Part shown: in pieces, positions 1 through 5,477 of the stretch | How positions within the stretch are numbered: position 1 is the first letter of the stretch | How the letters are laid out: every line of letters begins with the position of its first letter | Source: Devosia sp. | GTDB taxonomy: Bacteria; Pseudomonadota; Alphaproteobacteria; Rhizobiales; Devosiaceae | Assembly (NCBI GenBank): GCA_025352765.1 | Contig: JANXSI010000493.1 | Location: forward strand, 1-5,477 | Length of the DNA stretch: 5,477 nt | Reading direction: 5' to 3' | Position numbers and translations under genes: made by a program | Notes under the pieces: model-generated | Database searches by the model: none | The model's input: the letters and a program-made list of their open reading frames with translations, nothing else | Told to the model about the DNA's origin: nothing

Positions 1-66
1 TTTGGCGATGGCTTCGAGCCGGCGACGGTCAGCCGGCGTGACGGTGATGGTGATCCCGGTGCGCAT
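1..66 (-). CDS. IS630-family transposase, N-terminal fragment (cut by window edge)
   Basis: The minus strand from the ATG at 64-66 reads 22 codons, beginning MRTGITITVTPADRRRLEAI, and stays open to the window edge. This start, with a TVTPADRRRLEAI block, matches my memory of the N-terminus of IS630-family transposases (DDE superfamily), where it precedes a helix-turn-helix DNA-binding region. The catalytic DDE residues would lie outside the window, so I cannot tell whether the gene is intact. An in-frame TGA at 70-72 lies one codon upstream of the ATG, so translation cannot begin further upstream in this frame. No convincing ribosome binding site is visible before the ATG. The gene is transcribed away from the glycosyltransferase at 173. 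The family call rests on one short stretch and is fairly but not fully secure. Confidence 0.72.
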   Translation of the reverse strand, partial: MRTGITITVTPADRRRLEAIAK

Positions 67-85
67 GCATCAGACTCGCATGCGC
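61..85 (-). repeat. Perfect 8-bp inverted repeat over the transposase start codon
   Basis: GCGCATGC at 61-68 and GCATGCGC at 78-85 are exact reverse complements around a 9-base loop. In the minus-strand transcript the downstream arm contains the transposase AUG (64-66). The upstream arm contains another AUG (79-81) in the same frame that reads three codons and stops at 70-72. Folding would bury the start codon in the stem. That could limit transposase translation, an inference supported by similar start-masking structures known in other insertion sequences. Confidence 0.55.
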
Positions 86-158
86 GGCGATCAATAGGAA
101 TCCCCAACCGGACTCTTACGTCAGGCGGACACCACTAGGCACCTTTGCGCCGTTGCCG

Positions 159-165
159 AAGGAGG
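159..165 (+). promoter_or_regulatory. Ribosome binding site of the GT4-GT2 gene
   Basis: AAGGAGG is a full match to the anti-Shine-Dalgarno core and lies 7 bases before the GTG at 173. It decides the start in favour of GTG 173. The in-frame TTG at 221 has only a G-rich stretch 2-3 bases away, which is too close, and the ATG at 233 has no good site. Confidence 0.75.
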
Positions 166-172
166 CCTTGCC

Positions 173-2515
173 GTGCTCCTTTTAGCCGAAGCGTTGTCGG
201 GTCGCTGGTTTGGGGGAGCGTTGCGTTATTGGATGATCTTGAGCGAGTTTCCGCCGTCCTTTGGCGGAGGGATCGCGACCTATGGCCGCGAAATCACGGC
301 TGCCCTACGGCAGAGTGGGCATGATGTCACAGTCTTTATTCCGGGCGAGCCGGATCAGTCCGAGGTATTCGCCAGTATCCGACCCGATGGCATCAAGGTG
401 GTCTACGTCGGTCTGACCAGGGGCGATATGCTCGACCACGCGTTGAGCTGGTGGCAACTGTTTTCCCATCGTACCTGTGCTCACCTAGTCGAGTTGATCG
501 CTGCCGGTGAGCGCCCGGATGTCATCGAGGTTCAGGACTATGGAGCGCCTGGCTACTACCTGTTGAAACATCGACTGCTCAATGGAGGGACGCTGGGTGA
601 CATTCCGGTGGTGATGTTCTGCCACTCACCGATGTTTGAGATCGCCGTGGCCGACGAGGTGCCGGCCTACAAGTTTCCAACCTACGGTGTTGGCCGGACC
701 GAAAAGTTCTGTCTGATGGCTGTCGACAAAGTCATCTGCCCGAGCCAGTTTCTCGCGACCCGGCTAGCTCGATATCGTGCCGACGAGATTGCGGTCGTAC
801 CACTCCCCTATGCAATCGCCGGGTCTGGTCCGATAGCACAGCCGAACGCCCCGCCCTATGACCTGCTCTATCTTGGCAAGACCCAATACCTCAAAGGCAT
901 CGTGCACCTCCTGAGGGGTATGGAGGTGCTGTGGCGCGAGGGGAGCGAGGCTCGACTTCGCGTTGTCGGCGCCGACACGGTCTGGCAGTCACGCGAAACC
1001 TCGATGAAGGAGTACATTCGTCGCCATTATGCCGCGCAACTGGAAAGCCGACTTCTCGTGCTTGACGAAGCGATCGGACAACACGAGCTCGCGACCACCT
1101 ATGCTTCGGCGCGGATCGCCTTGGTCCCGTCGCTCTTTGACAATTTTCCCTATGCCTGCGTCGAAGCGATGGCCCACGGCGTCCCCGTGCTTGGGTCGCG
1201 AACAGGTGGGCAAGCCGAAATGCTTGCCGCAGCCGACCAGCAGACCCATCTGTTCGATATCGACAATCCGCGTGACGTCGCCGATGTTGTGGGCCGAACC
1301 CTATCGCATGCGCCAACACAGATTTCGGCCGCCGGTACCGCGGGCCGCGTCGCCATCGCGGAGCTCTGCCGCCCGGCGCGCGTCGTGGCGCTGCGCGAAG
1401 AGATCCTCGCCACCTTCAGCCGGACCGGGTTGCGGAGCCCGACGCGGACCTATCCGTTCGTCAATGATGTCGAGCGGATGGAGCGACGCGGCGTTCCACT
1501 CTCCAGCCCATCTGCCATTCGCGCGACCGACGGAGCCGCCCTGCTTAGCGTCGTGGTGCCCCACTTCAACCTCAGCGCAACGATCGAGGAGACCATCGCG
1601 TCGATCATGGCGTCGGACTATCCGGCGATTGAGGTCATTGTCATTGATGATGGCTCAACCGAGGTCGCCGCTACCAAGATGCTGGGTCGGATCGAGGCGA
1701 CTGCGCATCGACTTCCGCTACGGATTGAACGCATCGCCAATGGCGGGCTCGCCAATGCCCGCAATATGGGCGCCAGGCTCGCAAGAGGCGAGTACCTTGC
1801 ATTTCTTGACGCCGACGATGTCGTGCGCCCGACTTATTACGCGCGAGCCATCGACTTGCTCTCAAGGTTCGAAAATGTCAGCTACGCCTATTCTTGGCTC
1901 GAGTATTTTGGCGGTTCGATCGGATACTGGATCACGTTCGACACCGATCTACCCTACCTGCTGGGGTCAAACATGACCTGCGCCACACTGGTCATTCGAA
2001 CGAAGGACTACCTGGCCCACGGGCTCAACGCGCCGATCATGAAATACGGCATGGAGGACTATGAGGCCTGGATCAGTCTCGCAGCTGCCGGCAAGCTCGG
2101 TGTGGCGATTCCCGAGTTTCTGACGCGCTACCGCTTGCGGGCTGGCTCGATGTCGCGACAGTTCACGCCAAGCACCGTGACCTGGCTCTATGAACGCCTC
2201 GTCGAATTGAATTGCGGCACCTTCGAGGAATGGGGCGACGAGCTGGCGCAGCTTACGTACGCGAACGGACCAGGACGACTGTGGAACAATTTTACAGTCG
2301 GGCAAGGTGAGGTTGGATTTGTGGAGGGCGGGGCCGGGTACAATTTCCGAGTCTTGAGCACAAGCTTCACTCCGAGTCAGCAACAGGAACTGGTAGGCCT
2401 CCTGAACGACCCCACAGCCCGGCGCGTGGCCCGCGCCGTCCTCGGCACGCGATTGCATACCCCCATCCTTGCTGCTTTTCGCTTCTGGGCTCGGCTCGCG
2501 CGTCAACGCAGGTGA
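173..2515 (+). CDS. Bifunctional glycosyltransferase, GT4 domain followed by GT2 domain
   Basis: This 780-residue cytoplasmic protein carries two glycosyltransferase domains and probably adds two sugars in surface polysaccharide assembly. Residues about 18-415 are a GT4, GT-B fold domain. It has the N-terminal glycine loop SEFPPSFGGGIATYG (24-38), the start of the second Rossmann half at YLGKTQYLKG (233-242), and a nucleotide-sugar site at SLFDNFPYACVEAMA (320-334), where the usual E-x7-E reads D323-x7-E331. Residues about 457-660 are a GT2, GT-A fold domain. It has SVVVPHFN (459-466), IDDGST (491-496), the metal-binding DAD at 546-548, a candidate catalytic base in MEDYEAW (E628, D629), and the closing YRLRAGSMSR (653-662). 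About 120 further residues lack a recognised domain. GTG is the start, set by a strong ribosome binding site. The first 17 residues look unconserved, so a start at TTG 221 or ATG 233 is possible. The gene converges on the next one. Sugar specificity is unknown. Confidence 0.93.
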   Translation: MLLLAEALSGRWFGGALRYWMILSEFPPSFGGGIATYGREITAALRQSGHDVTVFIPGEPDQSEVFASIRPDGIKVVYVGLTRGDMLDHALSWWQLFSHRTCAHLVELIAAGERPDVIEVQDYGAPGYYLLKHRLLNGGTLGDIPVVMFCHSPMFEIAVADEVPAYKFPTYGVGRTEKFCLMAVDKVICPSQFLATRLARYRADEIAVVPLPYAIAGSGPIAQPNAPPYDLLYLGKTQYLKGIVHLLRGMEVLWREGSEARLRVVGADTVWQSRETSMKEYIRRHYAAQLESRLLVLDEAIGQHELATTYASARIALVPSLFDNFPYACVEAMAHGVPVLGSRTGGQAEMLAAADQQTHLFDIDNPRDVADVVGRTLSHAPTQISAAGTAGRVAIAELCRPARVVALREEILATFSRTGLRSPTRTYPFVNDVERMERRGVPLSSPSAIRATDGAALLSVVVPHFNLSATIEETIASIMASDYPAIEVIVIDDGSTEVAATKMLGRIEATAHRLPLRIERIANGGLANARNMGARLARGEYLAFLDADDVVRPTYYARAIDLLSRFENVSYAYSWLEYFGGSIGYWITFDTDLPYLLGSNMTCATLVIRTKDYLAHGLNAPIMKYGMEDYEAWISLAAAGKLGVAIPEFLTRYRLRAGSMSRQFTPSTVTWLYERLVELNCGTFEEWGDELAQLTYANGPGRLWNNFTVGQGEVGFVEGGAGYNFRVLSTSFTPSQQQELVGLLNDPTARRVARAVLGTRLHTPILAAFRFWARLARQRR

Positions 2516-2574
2516 TGACATCGATGATGGTCGACAAACCCTCGGTCACCACGTCATAACGCAGGGCAGTCCGA
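2516..2574. other. Short gap between convergent genes, no clear terminator
   Basis: The two stop codons face each other across 59 bases. There is a weak bulged inverted repeat (ATGATGGT at 2524-2531 against ACCACGTCAT at 2548-2557, with a two-base bulge and a 16-base loop) but no T-run on either strand. I see no intrinsic terminator, so termination may be Rho-dependent or transcripts may overlap. Confidence 0.5.
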
Positions 2575-5268
2575 TCAGGACACCCCGTCGAACGACCGAT
2601 AGACCGCGATCGTTTCCTCGACCATCCGATCAAGGCCGAACCGAGCCGCGACGAACCTGGGACCTTCGGTCACAACGGTCTCGCGCCACTGTGGATCGTC
2701 GAGCGCGGCGATCACGGCTGCGGCCAAGGGGCCGGCCGAACGCTCCTCGATAACCGTCCCAGTCACGCCGGCCAGGACCGCCTCCGTAGTGCCGCCCACG
2801 TTGGTGGTCACCACCGGGCGGCCTACCGCCTGCGCTTCGATCATCACGTTGGGGAGCCCCTCAATGACCGACGTGAGCAGAACCACATCCATGGCCGAAT
2901 AGGCCAGTCCGGCATCGGTCACTGCGCCGGCAAGGACAACGCGTTCGGTCAACTCGAGCTCCAAAATCCTGGCCCTCAAACGCGCCTCGAGCGGACCAAA
3001 GCCACAGATCAGGAAGCGCACGGCCGGGCGCAGTCCGGCGATGGCCGCTGCAGTTTCGAGCCAGAGCTCCGGATCCTTTTCGGGCACGAACCGCATCACT
3101 GTCCCGACCACTTGCGCCTCGGCCGCGATCCGGTACTGCGCCCGAAACCTGGCCGCTGCCGTAGCGGTCGCGACATGGGAAGACTCGGCCACCAGACCGT
3201 TTCGCACAACTCCAATTGCCCCTGACGGCAGGCCAAGCCAGGCTTCGTTGTCGCGGGCGCCCGCCGCAGAATTGTTGATGATCGTCACCGTGGGGTTGCG
3301 CACCAAGGCGGCGTAAGCACGCCGCAGCATGGCACTTTGCGGACGACCGCGTCGAACGACCGCCAGACTCCCCTGTTGAATGACGATGCGCGGCACACCC
3401 ATGAGGCAACCGGCGAGAGCGCTGGTTACGCCCGGCCCATCGAGCCAGCCGTGGATAACTGCCGGCTGATACTGCACGACGGCCTGCAAAACCTCGACCA
3501 GGCGGCAACTCAGCCATAGGGGAAGCGGCGCGGCGTCGGCGGCGTTCAGGCCTCCTGGCAGCGGCCGCAACCGGGGGCGCCGGTTCGGCATGTCTGCAGC
3601 CCCGAACTGGACCGCAACGCCCAGATCGGCAAGTTCCATGGCATATGTTGGGGTACTCCCATCCAATCGCGTCAACGCCAACACCTTCACCTCAAACCCT
3701 CGATCGAGGAGACCTTTGACCGCCGCCACCATTTGTCGCTCGCTGCCGCCGCGCACCAGGTTCTCGCTGACCATCAGCACGCGCCTGGCCACCGGGGCAT
3801 AGCTCGGTGGTCTCAATTCGGCCAAGCCCGACAAGGCACGGGTGTCTTGGTTGACTTTGGACGCTCCCCACCGCCAGCCCACGCGCTCCAGGCTTTTTTC
3901 GGCGAGCACTGCGGGCAGGAAACGCCGATAGGCACCAAGCGCGCCCGGCACATGCACAAAGGCAAAGCCCGATTTTGCCAAGTCGAGTAACCAGACCAGG
4001 CTGTCGAGCCGCTCGGCATCGAGCGCAACGATATGCCCCAATGGCCGGAACGGGAGTTTCAGGCGTTGCCGGCCTCGCGCATCAAAGCCCATGGCTACGC
4101 TTGCGGTCGACTTGTTGTAGGTTGCGTCCTTCGTTGCAGCGCGATATTCAGCGGCTCCCCGGCCCGCCAAGACGAACCGCCGCAGGCCTTTGGCGCGGGC
4201 GTAAGAGGCGGCGTCCTCCACGTCGTCATCAAGCGGCAGCCCCCCACCGGATCTGGTCACGCGGAGCGACGGCACGAATTCCTCACAGGCGGCAAGGGCA
4301 AGGCGCTCGTCGTCGTCACGGCTCGCCAACAGGCCCTGGAAGAGGGCTAGTTGCAGGATCCAGGCGTCCGCCACCCCCGACGAGGCGTTGAGGGTCGCCA
4401 GCGCGTCGCTGAAGCCTTGTCGATCGCCGTTGCGCAACGCGTCCCGGCCACGACGGAAATATGCCCCGAAGCGGGCGCCCGTCGCGGCCTCGTCTGGCGA
4501 TGGAGCCAACGCCTCGGGCAGTGGTCGATCCGGCAATGCAGCCAGGAAGGCCGAGAGCCGAGCGAACTCGTCATCGCCCAGACCGCGGCCGAGGGCGTCC
4601 ACACCGACCTGACGAAAGAACCCCCGCGCCAACCCGACCCGCGCGAAAAGTGCCGATGGGTGCTTGCTCAGCTCGAGGCTCCTCAAGTGTGCCTTGAAGC
4701 CGCCGATCGCCTGCCGGTAGCGATAGCGCTCACCCTCCAACAAATGCTTGCGATACGTATAGAGTGGCGAATAGTCTGGGCGATGCGCGCCAAGCGTCTG
4801 CCAGGGGACACGCTTGGAATAGCGCCGCCGGCCTACATAGACCGTGCGCCAGCCATCAATTGCGATCCGATCGACAAAATCAGTATCGGGCGAGATTGAA
4901 TCGCCGAACCTGAAGTTGGCAAAACACGCGGTTCGGAACAGTTTGATCCCCACCACCAGCTCGACCAGGTCATCTCGTAACAGTCCGACTGCGATGCCGA
5001 CATCTGGCCGCATCGCCCGGCGCAGCCTGGCAACGCAACTGGGATCGAGCAGCATGTCGGCGTCGACCTGTAGGAAGAACGGCGTAGTCACTTGTGCGAC
5101 GCCGCTGTTGAGGGCTCGATGAAACGGTCGCACGTCGCGGACAACGATGATCGTGTCGACCGGCAGGCTTTGTGCTCGCACGCTCGCAATCGAGGCGTCG
5201 GTGGTCGATTCCCCCGTGCTCAGGACCAACGCCGTGACACCGCTCGAGACCTTTCGGGCGTCGCTCAT
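2575..5268 (-). CDS. Bifunctional glycosyltransferase, GT2 domain, unknown middle region, GT4 domain
   Basis: This protein has 897 residues from the ATG at 5266-5268; the frame extends to an ATG at 5353-5355 (926 residues). Numbering here is from 5268. Residues about 11-170 are a GT2-like, GT-A domain: TALVLS (12-17), RDVRPFHRALNSG (44-56) where family members usually carry DDGS, the metal-binding VDAD ending at 71, and DTDFVDRI (128-135) in the acceptor or base region. Residues about 200-490 match nothing I know. Residues about 496-890 are a GT4, GT-B domain: RGGSERQM (506-513), HGWLDGPG (606-613), NNS (665-667), R726 and K731 as likely phosphate contacts, GFGPLE (756-761), and a full E803-x7-E811 in EGLPNVMIE. 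I see no signal peptide or membrane segment. I prefer 5268 because that ATG overlaps the stop of an upstream frame as ATGA, and because residues before it look unconserved and lack a ribosome binding site. Likely role: two transfers in glycan assembly; sugars unknown. Confidence 0.9.
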   Translation of the reverse strand: MSDARKVSSGVTALVLSTGESTTDASIASVRAQSLPVDTIIVVRDVRPFHRALNSGVAQVTTPFFLQVDADMLLDPSCVARLRRAMRPDVGIAVGLLRDDLVELVVGIKLFRTACFANFRFGDSISPDTDFVDRIAIDGWRTVYVGRRRYSKRVPWQTLGAHRPDYSPLYTYRKHLLEGERYRYRQAIGGFKAHLRSLELSKHPSALFARVGLARGFFRQVGVDALGRGLGDDEFARLSAFLAALPDRPLPEALAPSPDEAATGARFGAYFRRGRDALRNGDRQGFSDALATLNASSGVADAWILQLALFQGLLASRDDDERLALAACEEFVPSLRVTRSGGGLPLDDDVEDAASYARAKGLRRFVLAGRGAAEYRAATKDATYNKSTASVAMGFDARGRQRLKLPFRPLGHIVALDAERLDSLVWLLDLAKSGFAFVHVPGALGAYRRFLPAVLAEKSLERVGWRWGASKVNQDTRALSGLAELRPPSYAPVARRVLMVSENLVRGGSERQMVAAVKGLLDRGFEVKVLALTRLDGSTPTYAMELADLGVAVQFGAADMPNRRPRLRPLPGGLNAADAAPLPLWLSCRLVEVLQAVVQYQPAVIHGWLDGPGVTSALAGCLMGVPRIVIQQGSLAVVRRGRPQSAMLRRAYAALVRNPTVTIINNSAAGARDNEAWLGLPSGAIGVVRNGLVAESSHVATATAAARFRAQYRIAAEAQVVGTVMRFVPEKDPELWLETAAAIAGLRPAVRFLICGFGPLEARLRARILELELTERVVLAGAVTDAGLAYSAMDVVLLTSVIEGLPNVMIEAQAVGRPVVTTNVGGTTEAVLAGVTGTVIEERSAGPLAAAVIAALDDPQWRETVVTEGPRFVAARFGLDRMVEETIAVYRSFDGVS

Positions 5269-5477
5269 TTGACTCGACGTCGGGTACGTGGCGCTCTTGG
5301 CGTTGACTCCCATCCTTGCAATCGTCCGAACCGCTGGACGAGGCGCAATAGCCATTTGTTCGGGGCAATCACTTGGATTGCGAGGATCGCTTTCAGTCTC
5401 GCAGATGCTGGCGTCGCTGACGCCGATCTAGTGCCCCATGGTAATGGCAAGATCGCACGCCAGTAGCTCCGGCGAGT
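5265..5477 (-). CDS. C-terminal end of an unidentified upstream gene (partial)
   Basis: This minus-strand frame is open from the right window edge to a TGA at 5265-5267, giving 70 residues. The TGA overlaps the ATG at 5266-5268 of the glycosyltransferase gene as ATGA, an arrangement typical of translationally coupled operon genes. The sequence has a plausible amphipathic helix, ARLKAILAIQ followed by WLLRLVQRFGRL, and a basic tail rich in arginine that ends in RRRVK. Such basic tails are common at the ends of glycosyltransferases and other proteins of polysaccharide clusters, but I recognise no domain. Third-position GC in the overlap is no better than in the competing frame, so codon use does not settle it. 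It could still be a chance open frame. Confidence 0.5.
   Translation of the reverse strand, partial: TRRSYWRAILPLPWGTRSASATPASARLKAILAIQVIAPNKWLLRLVQRFGRLQGWESTPRAPRTRRRVK

Larger units (their letters stand above)
1..118 (-). mobile_element. End of an IS630-like insertion sequence (boundary inferred)
   Basis: The transposase start at 66 implies that this is the promoter-side end of an insertion sequence whose body lies left of the window. IS630 elements insert at TA dinucleotides and duplicate only the TA. Candidate TA steps to the right of the start codon are at 95-96, 117-118 and 136-137. I placed the end at 117-118 because a leader of about 50 bp before the transposase is plausible. The other end is not visible, so the terminal inverted repeat cannot be verified. 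Confidence 0.35.

Noticed and set aside
1029..1976. Plus-strand open frame of 315 codons inside the GT4-GT2 gene
   Set aside because: It is in another frame of the same strand, and its product is biased to serine, arginine and proline with no domain, whereas the main frame carries continuous glycosyltransferase motifs.
1967..2521. Minus-strand open frame of 184 codons opposite the end of the GT4-GT2 gene
   Set aside because: It is antisense to a well-supported GT2 domain and its product shows no recognisable motif.
2519..2526. Palindrome CATCGATG just after the first stop codon
   Set aside because: Eight bases with no loop and no T-run; it is too short to be a terminator and could be chance.
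2861..3517. Minus-strand open frame of 218 codons inside the second glycosyltransferase
   Set aside because: It is an out-of-frame shadow of the GT4 domain, whose motifs read without interruption in the main frame, so there is no sign of a frameshift.
4351..4899. Plus-strand open frame of 182 codons opposite the GT2 part of the minus-strand gene
   Set aside because: It lies wholly antisense to a gene with clear domain motifs, its product is rich in arginine and proline without recognisable motifs, and long antisense frames are expected in GC-rich coding sequence.
5092..5466. Plus-strand open frame of 124 codons at the right edge
   Set aside because: It is antisense to the GT2 start and to the upstream partial frame, with no motif or ribosome binding site that I can support.
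1..5477. Search for CRISPR arrays, tandem repeats, tRNA genes, toxin-antitoxin pairs or defence genes
   Set aside because: Nothing with regular spacing, cloverleaf potential or matching motifs was seen; the window is almost fully occupied by two glycosyltransferase genes.

Overview
This window looks like part of a surface-polysaccharide (LPS, capsule or exopolysaccharide) gene cluster from a GC-rich Gram-negative bacterium, most likely an alphaproteobacterium. That placement is an inference. It rests on the GC-rich codon use, on an IS630-type transposase N-terminus of a kind I associate with Rhizobiales and Rhodospirillales, and on the style of the glycosyltransferases. I cannot name a species.

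Layout. The left edge (1-66, minus strand) holds the first 22 codons of an IS630-family transposase running out of the window, with a perfect 8-bp inverted repeat over its start codon. A short gap then carries a strong Shine-Dalgarno (159-165) for a plus-strand gene at 173-2515. That gene encodes a 780-residue two-domain glycosyltransferase, GT4 (GT-B fold) followed by GT2 (GT-A fold). A 59-bp gap separates it from a convergent minus-strand gene whose stop is at 2575. This second large gene encodes another two-domain glycosyltransferase in the opposite order, GT2, then a middle region of about 290 residues that I do not recognise, then GT4. Its longest reading frame begins at 5355 (926 residues). 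I prefer the ATG at 5268 (897 residues), because it forms an ATGA overlap with the stop of a third minus-strand frame that is open to the right edge (5265-5477) and probably is the end of an upstream gene in the same operon.

How the genes fit together. Each large protein carries two different glycosyltransferase folds on one chain, so each could add two sugars in succession to a growing lipid-linked or protein-linked glycan on the cytoplasmic side of the inner membrane. Neither has a signal peptide or a clear transmembrane segment. Donor and acceptor sugars cannot be read from the sequence. The IS element suggests that the left boundary of the cluster has been rearranged.

I found no tRNA, rRNA, CRISPR array, toxin-antitoxin pair or defence system. 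The least explained pieces are the middle region of the 897-residue protein and the mirrored domain order of the two enzymes.
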